The notes beneath the pieces are model-generated. The model made no database searches. It saw only the letters and a list, made by a program, of their open reading frames with translations, and was not told where the DNA came from. DNA of 64,000 nucleotides from Lachnospiraceae bacterium (GTDB lineage: Bacteria > Bacillota > Clostridia > Lachnospirales > Lachnospiraceae), in the NCBI GenBank assembly GCA_022845895.1, contig AP025573.1:3878501-3942500 (forward strand), written 5' to 3'. Positions 1-8,002 of the stretch are shown here, one piece after another. The position numbers and the translations under genes are program-made. How positions within the stretch are numbered: the stretch's first letter is position 1; the number at the start of each line of letters is the position of its first letter.

Positions 1-286
1 CGCATATGACATAGTAAGACAAATCAGCCTCGTCCTTTGCCTCAAGCTTTTTATAGATATCTTGTGACAGACGGGGTTCGTAATCACTTACGAGCAGGAA
101 TGGGTTCATGATGATAAAGGACAGGCTCTCGTCCTCAACGCTCAGCAGATTCAGTACAGCGTCACTGTCTTCTGTTATAGGGAGCGGCAGAAAACGCTTA
201 TAGTCTTCAAATCCGAATAACCCCTCCTCAAAGCTGATCAGCTCTTCCTTCTCAAAAGGAAGGCTGCTGCCTTTCTTTTCCTTCAT
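1..286 (-). CDS. fliW: Flagellar assembly factor FliW (partial, C-terminus beyond window)
   Basis: The first 95 residues are visible, from an ATG at 286 preceded by GGGGGAG. The stretch EEGLFGFEDYKRF and the later NPFLLVSDYEP are the typical FliW signature. In Bacillus subtilis FliW binds flagellin and, separately, antagonises the RNA-binding repressor CsrA, so flagellin translation tracks flagellin secretion. Here it ends the flgM-flgN-flgK-flgL-DUF6470-fliW transcription unit. csrA usually follows fliW and would lie just outside the left edge; that is an expectation, not something seen. The flagellin leaders at 52825-52916, 55832-55925 and 57432-57523 carry GGA-loop hairpins that fit this circuit. 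Confidence 0.93.
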   Translation of the reverse strand, partial: MKEKKGSSLPFEKEELISFEEGLFGFEDYKRFLPLPITEDSDAVLNLLSVEDESLSFIIMNPFLLVSDYEPRLSQDIYKKLEAKDEADLSYYVIC

Positions 287-313
287 AATATTACTCCCCC
301 TGTCCTTATCCGC

Positions 314-934
314 CTATGCCCTGACATCTACTATTTCTCCTGTAAAGTGAGCTGCCGCACTCGGCGGAACATATATCGGCTCTCCCATATACTCAATTTC
401 CACATCCGGATACTGGGATATAGACAGCTCAATGGTACCGGGTATAAATTTCACGTCACCTTTATCTATCTTCATGTCGAAGTTCAGCTTATCCATCTCA
501 TACCTGATAGAAAGTGAAGGTGCCTCCCAGTTGATATCCGGTCCTGTTGCAGGGACGAACCCCATCTGGAACTGACCGGTCGGTAATGCCACCCTCTGTT
601 CGAATATAGACTTAAGCGCTTCACCGCCTTCACCTATTTTGGTCTTCAGCAATAGCTGCCCCTCCTTTGCGAACTGGGCCGTGGCCTGATATGCCGCCTG
701 TTTCCCCTTCTGAGCGGATTGGGTTATCGATGTCTTCGTGGTAGGTACGACGGAGTTCCTCGCTTCGTATGTATCCAGTTGAAGACGGATTGGCCTGCTC
801 TTGATGCTCATACCGCCTTCATTGCGGCTGATCTCCATCTCTGCGGTGCCGTTTCTGCGTTCCAGCTTCGCATTATTGATTTTCAATTCATACTCAATCG
901 GTATCGTCGTAATTTTAAGTAATTGATTCATCAT
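314..934 (-). CDS. DUF6470 family (YviE-like) flagellar-cluster protein
   Basis: This 206-residue protein lies between flgL and fliW, exactly where B. subtilis has yviE. It has no signal peptide, membrane segment or catalytic motif that I can see. The N-terminus (QLLKITTIPIEYELKI) and the mid-protein RPIRLQLDTYEARNS are typical of the DUF6470 family. The C-terminal half is rich in beta-type alternation and ends near PGTIELSISQYPDVEIEYMG. Its function is unknown. Conserved placement between hook-junction genes and fliW suggests a role in filament assembly or flagellin homeostasis, which is inference from position only. Confidence 0.8.
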   Translation of the reverse strand: MMNQLLKITTIPIEYELKINNAKLERRNGTAEMEISRNEGGMSIKSRPIRLQLDTYEARNSVVPTTKTSITQSAQKGKQAAYQATAQFAKEGQLLLKTKIGEGGEALKSIFEQRVALPTGQFQMGFVPATGPDINWEAPSLSIRYEMDKLNFDMKIDKGDVKFIPGTIELSISQYPDVEIEYMGEPIYVPPSAAAHFTGEIVDVRA

Positions 935-965
935 CCATCACCTCACCATAAAATCAATATACATG

Positions 966-1958
966 TTACTTCATAAAATCAAGCAGAGAGTTTGATAAAA
1001 GGCTCGTTCCAATCTTCAGTGCAACATTGTACACATATTGGGCGTAAGAAAAATTCATCAGCGCTTCTGCTTCATTAATATTGACAGTGCTGTCAAATTG
1101 CGTCGTTATATTGAGCTTTTCATTTTCCAGACGCTGCTGTGTCGAGCTAAGAAGCTTTGTCTTCGTACCAATCTCGGTCATGCAATTCTGCAGGTCTCCT
1201 GCGCCTTTGTCAAACTGCGTCCAAAGCTTTTTGTAGGCGGCCTCGTCGAATTCATCCGCTTCCAGCACATCTGCCATCTGCCCCATGAGCACAATCATGT
1301 TCTTACTTGTCCCATCATCCTCCTGTCCGAACCCTACCGCCTTTATTCCCGGAAAGGCAGCATCAAATGCACTGGATGACACGATCTCTCCTCCGGAAAA
1401 TGTAAGTCCGAAGCCAAGGTCGATATAAGAGTGCTCATTTGTGAGCTTTTCAAGCTCAGCTGCATTGGCAGGGTCATTTACGTCCAGTCCCCGGTACGTC
1501 ACCGTTCCATCTTCCTTTAGCTCGAACGGCGCGTTCTGCCCGTCAGAGCCTGCCATTGCAAATACGTTGCCGTATTTTGTATTCAGTGCATAGACCATGG
1601 ATTTCTGCATCTCACGGAATGTAGCCGCATAGGTGTCCCTCACACTCGCATTTGTTCCTGAGATAGCTTCCACGCCATAGTTCTTATTTACTTCCTTTGC
1701 AATCGTGCTCAGCTGCATGAGGACATCCTCCTGGGTATCCTGCCACTTCATCGTATCCTCGACCGCATTCCTGTAGTCGCCGTTTCTGGCATATCTGTTC
1801 TCCAGGATAGTCGCTCTGGCTGCCGCAGAGGGGTCTTCATATGATTTGCTGAACCGTCTGCCGGTCTCTGCCTGCCTGCGAGCCTGTTCAAGCCCGCTCA
1901 AGGTAGAATTCAGATTGTTCTGATAGTTTCTTCGAATCATATTTGTCGTTATGCGCAT
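966..1958 (-). CDS. flgL: Flagellar hook-associated protein 3 (hook-filament junction)
   Basis: A 330-residue protein beginning MRITTNMIRRNYQNNLN, the flagellin/FlgL D0 signature. N- and C-terminal heptad-rich helices would form the coiled-coil D0/D1 domains, and the C-terminus (FSYAQYVYNVALKIGTSLL) is the conserved FlgL end. It forms the second junction layer between hook and filament and is exported by the flagellar type III system. It lies 14 nt downstream of flgK and upstream of the DUF6470 gene in the sigma-28-type operon that begins with flgM. Confidence 0.95.
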   Translation of the reverse strand: MRITTNMIRRNYQNNLNSTLSGLEQARRQAETGRRFSKSYEDPSAAARATILENRYARNGDYRNAVEDTMKWQDTQEDVLMQLSTIAKEVNKNYGVEAISGTNASVRDTYAATFREMQKSMVYALNTKYGNVFAMAGSDGQNAPFELKEDGTVTYRGLDVNDPANAAELEKLTNEHSYIDLGFGLTFSGGEIVSSSAFDAAFPGIKAVGFGQEDDGTSKNMIVLMGQMADVLEADEFDEAAYKKLWTQFDKGAGDLQNCMTEIGTKTKLLSSTQQRLENEKLNITTQFDSTVNINEAEALMNFSYAQYVYNVALKIGTSLLSNSLLDFMK

Positions 1959-1972
1959 CTTGCTACCTCCTG

Positions 1973-3499
1973 CTATCTTCCTACCACTCCTGTATCATTG
2001 ATCAGCTTGTCCAGCATCTCATCCAGCGTTGTCATAAGCCTGGACGCGGCATTGTAAGACTGATGATAACGCATCAGATCCATTACTTCTTCATCCATGT
2101 TGACGCCTGATACTGCGTCTCTCGAGTCTGCTATCTGATTCAGCACTGTCAGATGGTTCTTCAGTATCGACGACGACGCCTTTCTTTCAATGGCCTGTAC
2201 ATCCTGTATATTGTCAAAGCAGTTCTGTATCGTACCCTGGAACACGGTGATATCTCCCCCGTCTGCTCCTTTTATCGTAAATATCTGCTTGTCGCTGATC
2301 AGTGCATTGATCATAAGCTGTACATTTTCATAAGCCGTAGAGGGATCCGTCCCTCCGGTTCCGTTCGATTTTTTAATCGACACGGTTCCGTTCATCCATC
2401 CGTCGGATATCTTGATATTGGATGCGGTAAATGGCTGACCTGCACCGCTGCCGTCACTCTTTTCAAACAGCGCATCTCCGTTCAGGTCATTCAGTACAGT
2501 GGCCATCTTGTCCACGAATGCGTCAAACATGCCTCTGTAATATCCAATCCCCTTTGTATCCGTGCCGTCAAATATCTCCGCCTTGTTCAGCATATCGAGA
2601 TTGCCCTTGAGCACTCCGTTCTGGATGAGGTTCGTAATATCGGTCGTCGCCGCCGGGTTAAGGGCATCCGTAACTTCCAGTGACACCGGAATCCCCCCCG
2701 TGCCGTCAAAGCTGAATTCTCCCACCTTCGTGTCTGAGATGAGTGTGATGTCTCTAAAAGTGACTTCCAGCAGGTCTACTTTTTCCCCACTTGAAGTATC
2801 GGTCTTATACGTCACCTTTATCGGAAGATATGTAGCGAGATCGTCCAGCAGCTGGTTACGCGTATCCTGAAGCTCAAGTGCCGGATTCCCAAGTACCTGG
2901 CTGTTTTTAATCTCTTCGTTCAGGTTCTTTATCTGCTCCAGGCAGGAATTGATATTCGGAACGATGGAGTCTTCCATCTTTTTTATCATCTCTGCTTCTA
3001 AATCATCCAACGCAGTAGCTTTTTCATGAATAGCGTTAATCAGCACCTCGAAAGAGGAGCGCACAAGCCTGTCTGTACTGCTTTCTCCTGCATTCTGAGG
3101 TGTTGCCAGATTCTTAAGCTGCGTTATGACGTTGTTGAATGCCTCCCGGACAGCTGCACTGTCCGTCTCGTCAAAGATTTCCCCTATTCTGCTGAGTATC
3201 TCATCCGTGGCGTCTGCGGTACCCACCTTTGTAATCTGGTTCCTGTACTGGATATCCAGAAACGGATCCCGAATCTGCGTGATGCCTTTCATCATGACTC
3301 CCTGGCCGACTTTACAGTCGAATACGGAGCTGCTGTAGCTGGCTCCTACCGGCGAGATGCTCGCCAGATCCAGACGCTGCCTCGTATACCCTGGTGTATT
3401 TATATTTGACAAGTTCTGGCCCGCAACGTCAATTGCCCGCTGGTTGGCATTTAGTGCCTGCTGTGCCATTGTAAATCCGCCAAATGTTGAACGTATCAT
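1973..3499 (-). CDS. flgK: Flagellar hook-associated protein 1
   Basis: A 508-residue protein with the rod/hook N-terminal motif (ALNANQRAIDVAGQNLSNINTPGYTRQR, residues about 15-42) and a C-terminus (YHQSYNAASRLMTTLDEMLD) typical of FlgK. It is the first hook-filament junction protein, exported after the hook is finished. The middle domain is variable, as expected. Start ATG 3499 is preceded by an AGGGAGGA-type site. It sits between flgN (its likely chaperone) and flgL. Confidence 0.95.
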   Translation of the reverse strand: MIRSTFGGFTMAQQALNANQRAIDVAGQNLSNINTPGYTRQRLDLASISPVGASYSSSVFDCKVGQGVMMKGITQIRDPFLDIQYRNQITKVGTADATDEILSRIGEIFDETDSAAVREAFNNVITQLKNLATPQNAGESSTDRLVRSSFEVLINAIHEKATALDDLEAEMIKKMEDSIVPNINSCLEQIKNLNEEIKNSQVLGNPALELQDTRNQLLDDLATYLPIKVTYKTDTSSGEKVDLLEVTFRDITLISDTKVGEFSFDGTGGIPVSLEVTDALNPAATTDITNLIQNGVLKGNLDMLNKAEIFDGTDTKGIGYYRGMFDAFVDKMATVLNDLNGDALFEKSDGSGAGQPFTASNIKISDGWMNGTVSIKKSNGTGGTDPSTAYENVQLMINALISDKQIFTIKGADGGDITVFQGTIQNCFDNIQDVQAIERKASSSILKNHLTVLNQIADSRDAVSGVNMDEEVMDLMRYHQSYNAASRLMTTLDEMLDKLINDTGVVGR

Positions 3500-3520
3500 T
3501 CTGCTGTCCTCCCTTATATT

Positions 3521-3970
3521 CTAAACACTTCGGTCCGTCATGTGCTTATCCTGTTTCAGCTCTTTTCCACTGTTTTCATATAACTGGCCTTCCCTCTTCT
3601 GAATCTCCTTGTCAAGCTGGCGCATGTTCACCTCTATAATCCGGGCAGCATCTTCGCTTACTTCCTGGAACATCTGAATCTCCCGGCTCAGGGAATCGAA
3701 CTGTATAAGAAGCGCCTCCTTCTCTGCCCCGGATAAACGGTCCAGGATTTCCTGAAAGCGCATGCCGCCGAACCCAAGTTCTTCCTGCTTCTTCTCACGT
3801 GCCTTGTCAAGCCCTTTGAGGCGCATGATGAGGGACTGCTCCTTTGTCATGCATTCTTCTACCGCGGATACCTGGTTCATCCTCCCTGCATTCAGCTTGA
3901 TATTCTCTATTGACGTCAGTTCCTGGAATAATGTAATTAATTCTTCTAATATCTTACTGAACTCATTCAT
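3521..3970 (-). CDS. flgN: FlgN-family export chaperone
   Basis: A 149-residue, almost wholly helical protein with long heptad stretches (KILEELITLFQELTSIE at the N-terminus), the size and position of FlgN. In other bacteria FlgN binds the C-termini of FlgK and FlgL before export. Its start overlaps the flgM stop by a few bases, implying translational coupling, and flgK follows after 21 nt. Sequence similarity in this family is weak, so the call rests on length, helical character and the flgM-flgN-flgK order. Confidence 0.85.
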   Translation of the reverse strand: MNEFSKILEELITLFQELTSIENIKLNAGRMNQVSAVEECMTKEQSLIMRLKGLDKAREKKQEELGFGGMRFQEILDRLSGAEKEALLIQFDSLSREIQMFQEVSEDAARIIEVNMRQLDKEIQKREGQLYENSGKELKQDKHMTDRSV

Positions 3971-4289
3971 CGGCGTCTTCTCCCTTCTGCAGAAGGATTC
4001 TCGAAGCTACCGCGTCCGCGTCCACTTCATATCTTCCTTCTGAAACGGCTTTCTTCAGCGCTTCTATTTTTTCCGGAGGTGTTGTCATCTGTATCTCATG
4101 CATCGTCTTCTGTGCCAGTTTCTCTGTAATCTTCTTTTCCTCAATCTGTCTGCTGTTTGCAGTAATCAGGATCTCGTCAAAGTTCCTGTCCCCTTTCTCG
4201 TTCTGGACTGCCCTGCTCTCCTGGGCTGTCTGAGCGAGCTTATTTATATAATGATTCGATAGATTGTTGCTGTCGATTGAAATACCCAT
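3963..4289 (-). CDS. flgM: Anti-sigma-28 factor FlgM
   Basis: A 108-residue protein, taking the ATG at 4289, which has AAGGAGG eight bases upstream; a longer frame reaching 4349 lacks such a site. The C-terminal half contains PEKIEALKKAVSEGRYEVD followed by DAVASRILL, the FlgM sigma-28-binding region. FlgM holds FliA (16883-17707) inactive until the hook is complete and FlgM is exported. It is the first gene of its operon, directly behind a sigma-28-type promoter (4336-4362), giving the usual feedback loop. Confidence 0.93.
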   Translation of the reverse strand: MGISIDSNNLSNHYINKLAQTAQESRAVQNEKGDRNFDEILITANSRQIEEKKITEKLAQKTMHEIQMTTPPEKIEALKKAVSEGRYEVDADAVASRILLQKGEDADE

Positions 4290-4335
4290 ATCCGCTGCCT
4301 CCTTCCATATCAGTATAAACTTCTGTATATTTAGA

Positions 4336-4362
4336 TTATCGTCAATCAAGTATGAATATTAA
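4336..4362 (-). promoter_or_regulatory. Sigma-28-type promoter of flgM-flgN-flgK-flgL
   Basis: On the minus strand TTAA (4359-4362) is followed after 15 nt by GACGATAA (4336-4343). This matches the sigma-28 minus-10 GCCGATAA at seven of eight bases with the correct spacing. It overlaps the stop codon of the upstream nucleotidyltransferase-like gene and lies about 47 nt before flgM. Confidence 0.75.
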
Positions 4363-5684
4363 GGTTTTCTCTTTAACTTTTGAATCTGTTTTCTTAATTC
4401 CAGGCGGACATCCTCTGCAAGCCCGAAGCTCTTGCGCCGAAAATTCCTAATCTTTCGCTCCACATACTCTTTCTTCGGATTGACAATATTGCGTATGGCC
4501 TCTTTTTTCGGATTCCAGAACGCTGCCCAGGCATGGCGGAATTTCCTGATTCTTTTGGCTGCTGCAATATAGGCCTGCTGCCTCCCAAGCCTTCCAAGTC
4601 TCAGAAGCCAGAAGGCAGGGAGAAGCCACCGCATCTTGTGAAGGGATGGGAACATCGTATCCATATAGTCCATGTGCGGGAATGCCCAGTCCAGAATCTG
4701 CTCCCTTCGTTTCCTCCTGAGATCTTTTTTGTAAAAATCCGCCACCTCTTTTACGAGTGGAAGCAGCGTTGCACTGATTTTCCTTCCCTGCATTCCTTTT
4801 GTCAGTATATACTTCTCCATTGCATCAAATACCGCGTCATTTTCCGGAAAAACCATACCGCCGAACCAGTATGCCGCAAGCTGTATCAGATACATGTGGA
4901 ACTCCTCCAGCCTAAGATATTCCAGCTCTTTATTGATGACTTTCCAGTCCAGATCTTTGTATACCTTCAGATAATAAAGCCACAGGTCGGTCATGTCACG
5001 TATGTCCAGACTGCCTCGCGCATAATTCTCTGCCGCACAGCCTATGATATGGATATAATACTCCTCCGGAATAAAGGTATGTATATATTTATGGCCTTTC
5101 TCCTTCTCATAGCTTTTGACCGGTACTGCAAAGTATTTCTGCATCTTCTTGTTCGTAAAGGGGAGTTCTGACCTTATGACAGCCATAACCCCGGGGACTT
5201 TATAATACCAGTCCTCCCCTGCCGTCCTGGATTCCTTCTTCTCATAATCCAGATAGGCCATCGCTTCCCTGACCTTTTCCTCTTTTCCTTTTTCTGTCAG
5301 CAGCCTGACGCATTTAAGCGCTCTCATATCCTGCTGTGGATAATAAGCACGCATCCGATATTCCTGAAGGACGACCGTGTGTATCTTCCGCTCCTCCAGT
5401 AATTCCAGTAATTCCGGTACCGCCACGGAATACCGTTCCTCCGCCAGCACCGCCTGATGGAACCGCTCTTCAAATTTGGGCTTCCACGGGGCCAGCTTCT
5501 CTCCCTCCATGCCAATCAGCGCATAGTATATCATGTTAGCAACATTATGGTAATCCGATAGCTTGTACAGGCTTCCCCACTCTGGCTGCCTGTTCCATTT
5601 TGGAAGCTCCTCTTCGTTTATTAACGTTTCCAACAGCTGCAGCAGGCATTTTACCTCATAATTTCTTATTCTTTGCTCGTTCAT
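4359..5684 (-). CDS. Nucleotidyltransferase-family-like protein, catalytic motif degenerate
   Basis: A 441-residue soluble protein resembling the uncharacterised nucleotidyltransferase family (PF14907-like) in overall layout: a helical N-terminus, a central region where family members have an R..GDID metal-binding motif, and a long basic C-terminus. Here the expected motif region reads YPQQDMRALKCVRLL, so the paired aspartates are missing and catalysis looks unlikely. The C-terminal 100 residues are strongly basic (RRKRREQ, RRKSFG). Its start overlaps the ABC ATPase gene by 29 nt, so the two are probably co-expressed. Family assignment is tentative. Confidence 0.5.
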   Translation of the reverse strand: MNEQRIRNYEVKCLLQLLETLINEEELPKWNRQPEWGSLYKLSDYHNVANMIYYALIGMEGEKLAPWKPKFEERFHQAVLAEERYSVAVPELLELLEERKIHTVVLQEYRMRAYYPQQDMRALKCVRLLTEKGKEEKVREAMAYLDYEKKESRTAGEDWYYKVPGVMAVIRSELPFTNKKMQKYFAVPVKSYEKEKGHKYIHTFIPEEYYIHIIGCAAENYARGSLDIRDMTDLWLYYLKVYKDLDWKVINKELEYLRLEEFHMYLIQLAAYWFGGMVFPENDAVFDAMEKYILTKGMQGRKISATLLPLVKEVADFYKKDLRRKRREQILDWAFPHMDYMDTMFPSLHKMRWLLPAFWLLRLGRLGRQQAYIAAAKRIRKFRHAWAAFWNPKKEAIRNIVNPKKEYVERKIRNFRRKSFGLAEDVRLELRKQIQKLKRKP

Positions 5685-6408
5685 GAACTATCCTTTTCTC
5701 CTCAAATATGTCCATCCGCTTCAAATCATAGATCGCTTTCTTCTCGTCTCCGGCCACAGCCCCCGCCACAAGCGTAATCACTCTTTTCTTCATGATTGAT
5801 ACAAGCTCCCTTGCATGGCTTGCCACAATCATAGTCACGCCAAGCCTGTTGAGCTCATCGAGCAGGCACATCATATCCCAGGCGGCACCTGGACTTAAGT
5901 TCGCGGTCGGCTCATCGACCACCATAATCTTGGGATTCATGACGATTGCCCTGGCAAGCAGAGCTCTGGCAGCCTCTCCTACCGACAGCTCTCCAGGACG
6001 CGCAAGAGCCTTGTGGGCGATGCCTACGGTGGACAGCGTCTGCTCTACCCTCTTCTTTATCAGATGCCGAGGCTGTTCTGTCGCATACATCGCGAGGCTG
6101 ATATTCTGATATACATTGCGGTCGTTCAGCAGTCCAAGCTCCGCCTCCATGATTCCAAACTGCCTGCGGTAATACGGAAGCTGGTTATTTGTCAGGCGTC
6201 CTGTCTCACAGCCGCCCACCCATATCTCCCCTGATGTGGGGAACAGCTGGGCGCTCAGCAGCTTGAGCAGGGTGCTCTTCCCCGATCCGCTTCTGCCCAC
6301 GATGAACACGAACTCGCCATGTTCGATTTCAAAGGAAGCATCTTCCAGGCCGATTGTGTCCTGACCGAATATCTTCGTCACATGATTAAACTTTATTTCC
6401 TTCTGCAT
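5656..6408 (-). CDS. FtsE-like ABC ATPase with altered Q-loop
   Basis: A 250-residue ATPase. Walker A is GRSGSGKS (38-45), Walker B is IMVVDEPTANL with catalytic Glu, and the switch His is in VASHA. Overall similarity is to FtsE/LolD-type ATPases (RRQFGI then LLNDRNVYQNISLAM). The signature motif is LSVGEAARALLARA instead of LSGGEQQR, and the Q-loop Gln is replaced (GIMEAELGLL, where FtsE has GVVFQDFRLL). No FtsX-like permease is adjacent; the partner gene is the nucleotidyltransferase-like protein that overlaps it by 29 nt. It is divergent from the C39 peptidase gene. It may be a non-transport regulator. Confidence 0.75.
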   Translation of the reverse strand: MQKEIKFNHVTKIFGQDTIGLEDASFEIEHGEFVFIVGRSGSGKSTLLKLLSAQLFPTSGEIWVGGCETGRLTNNQLPYYRRQFGIMEAELGLLNDRNVYQNISLAMYATEQPRHLIKKRVEQTLSTVGIAHKALARPGELSVGEAARALLARAIVMNPKIMVVDEPTANLSPGAAWDMMCLLDELNRLGVTMIVASHARELVSIMKKRVITLVAGAVAGDEKKAIYDLKRMDIFEEKRIVHERAKNKKL

Positions 6409-6411
6409 ATC

Positions 6412-6438
6412 TTATTTTTCCTCATTATATACCGATAT
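6412..6438 (+). promoter_or_regulatory. Putative sigma-28-type promoter of the C39 peptidase gene
   Basis: TTAT (6412-6415), 15 nt, then ACCGATAT (6431-6438). The minus-10 differs from GCCGATAT at one base and spacing equals that of the flgM and cheA promoters. The start codon of the peptidase follows about 37 nt later. Confidence 0.5.
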
Positions 6439-6474
6439 ATATGGTATGTATCCTATATTTAAGGAGGTCGCCTC

Positions 6475-7155
6475 ATGAAGACTTTTTCCCGTGTTCTCTG
6501 TGTGTGCTGTATCTGTGCCGTATGCAGCCTGCTTCTGCCGGCCTCGGCGGGAACATTTGCCTCTCCTGCCGGTTCGGCACCAGCTGAACCAGCCTCTGGC
6601 ACAGATTACCAGACGGTGGCTGCCGGCACAGGCCGGGCCATGCCCATCGTCATGTACAGCCAGGGGGATCCGGCCTGGGGAAGCTACCTGTACGGTGGCC
6701 GGGATCCCATGGCATCGCACGGCTGTGGTCCGACGGCTCTCGCCATCGCAGTCACGTCACTTTCCGGACAGGAGGTTACGCCTGTAGATACTGCCAGATG
6801 GTCGTATGCCAACGGGTATTTTTCACCCGGCAGAGGCTCTGTCCACGGGCTTATTCCCCGCGGTGCAGAAAGCTACGGGCTGAAAGCGGAAAAGCTTGCA
6901 GCCATCACACCGGATTCTTTCCGCATGGTGCTGTCCGCGGACAAGCTGCTAGTGCTGCTGATGGGCCCCGGAGACTTCTCTGATTCCGGCCACTTTATCG
7001 TCGCCTACGGTTATGACGACAGCGGCTGCATCCTCATCGCAGATCCCGCAAGCACGGAGCGCTCTCTGGCCGTCTGGCCTGCCGAAACCCTAATCGGACA
7101 GCTGTCTAAGACAGCAAAAGACGGCGGTCCGGTATGGGTACTTTCCAGACCATAG
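6475..7155 (+). CDS. Secreted C39-like cysteine peptidase
   Basis: A 226-residue protein with an N-terminal signal peptide (hydrophobic core VLCVCCICAVCSLLLPASA, about 7-25). The papain-like C39 core shows Gln63 (MYSQGDPAWG), catalytic Cys84 in SHGCGPTALA, His173 in SGHFIVAYGY and Asp190 in IADPAS. It lacks an ABC transporter fusion, so it is a stand-alone exported peptidase or cell-wall-associated enzyme. An AAGGAGG lies seven bases before the ATG. The sigma-28-like promoter suggests co-expression with late flagellar genes. It ends at a strong bidirectional terminator. Substrate unknown. Confidence 0.85.
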   Translation: MKTFSRVLCVCCICAVCSLLLPASAGTFASPAGSAPAEPASGTDYQTVAAGTGRAMPIVMYSQGDPAWGSYLYGGRDPMASHGCGPTALAIAVTSLSGQEVTPVDTARWSYANGYFSPGRGSVHGLIPRGAESYGLKAEKLAAITPDSFRMVLSADKLLVLLMGPGDFSDSGHFIVAYGYDDSGCILIADPASTERSLAVWPAETLIGQLSKTAKDGGPVWVLSRP

Positions 7156-7161
7156 AAAAAT

Positions 7162-7207
7162 CCTTTGAAGCAATACATGCCTGTATTGTTTCAAAGGTTT
7201 TCTTATT
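7162..7207. terminator. Bidirectional intrinsic terminator
   Basis: A 16-bp stem (7162-7177 with 7182-7197, one G-T wobble) and the loop TGCC, followed on the plus strand by TTTTCTTATT and on the minus strand by ATTTTTC. It lies between the convergent C39 peptidase gene and the fliD-fliS-fliT-like operon. Confidence 0.9.
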
Positions 7208-7619
7208 GCTTATAATAAGAGTCTGTCCCGGCCAGGCGCATGCTCGTCACCCGGTCTATCTCCATCGTCTGCTGCCATATGCTCTTTGTCTTTTCCACGA
7301 TATCCGCAGCTTCCCTCCACATGGCGGAGTCCGGAAGTTCCATCTCCTTCAGCCTGCCGTCAAGCAGGCAGGAGAGCATCTGTACGTCCTCTCCCTGAAT
7401 GCTCGTGAGGTATAGCTGGATATGCCGGTCGCACTCTACCGCAGCCTCCAGCTCTTTCCCCCGCATATCAAGCACCATCTGGGCCGTCACCTTGTCATCT
7501 CTGGACAGGCCGTCCGCAAGCTCCCTCGTCAGACGGCATATTTCGTCCATATGTCTGTATTTAACTCTCAGCTCCTTTATGACCTCCTTAAGGAGGCCTT
7601 CCAAATATTCCCCGCTCAT
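7203..7619 (-). CDS. FliT-position helical chaperone-like protein
   Basis: A 138-residue, highly helical protein overlapping fliS by 4 nt, in the position FliT occupies after fliD and fliS. FliT is a chaperone for the cap protein FliD in other bacteria. Sequence conservation is too low for me to be certain; what is seen is length, helicity (ELRVKYRHMDEICRLTRELADGL) and synteny. It is the last gene before the terminator at 7162-7197. Confidence 0.6.
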   Translation of the reverse strand: MSGEYLEGLLKEVIKELRVKYRHMDEICRLTRELADGLSRDDKVTAQMVLDMRGKELEAAVECDRHIQLYLTSIQGEDVQMLSCLLDGRLKEMELPDSAMWREAADIVEKTKSIWQQTMEIDRVTSMRLAGTDSYYKQ

Positions 7620-7981
7620 ACTGCCTTCTCAGCCTCCGCAAATGTATCCCTCAAGTCCTTGACAAGCGGCTTAAGTTCCCGGATTATCTCCTTCTTCCTT
7701 CCGGCTTTCAGCCTGCTGAGCTCATACAAGAAGAAGTCATAAAGGCTGGAGAGCTCTCTGCTCAGCGTATACTCATAGTTCAGCGTATCTTTCAGATACT
7801 GCACAATCTCCACTGAACGGCCCGCCGACTGTTCAAACAGTACATAATTTTTCGTATCCAGAGCCAGCTCTGCCCTTTTCAGTCTTTTCAGCAGTTCATC
7901 ATAGAGCAGAAGCAGCAGTTCCCCTTTTGTCATGGTCATGACTGACTGCTCTTTATACTGGCGGTACCCATTTTCATTCAT
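7616..7981 (-). CDS. fliS: Flagellin export chaperone FliS
   Basis: A 121-residue protein with the FliS signature: YRQYKEQSVMTMTKGELLLLLYDELLKRL in the first 35 residues, then SAGRSVEIVQYLKDTLNYEY and the C-terminal ALDTKN/LSRELSSLYDFF helices. FliS caps the C-terminal D0 helix of flagellin in the cytoplasm before export. It follows fliD by 21 nt and is coupled to the FliT-like gene by an ATGA-type overlap. Confidence 0.93.
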   Translation of the reverse strand: MNENGYRQYKEQSVMTMTKGELLLLLYDELLKRLKRAELALDTKNYVLFEQSAGRSVEIVQYLKDTLNYEYTLSRELSSLYDFFLYELSRLKAGRKKEIIRELKPLVKDLRDTFAEAEKAV

Positions 7982-8002
7982 ATGCCTAACTCACTTTCTT
8001 TC

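Noticed and set aside
4533..5171. Plus-strand open frame within the nucleotidyltransferase-like gene
   Set aside because: Its composition is that of a shadow frame and it has no plausible start site.
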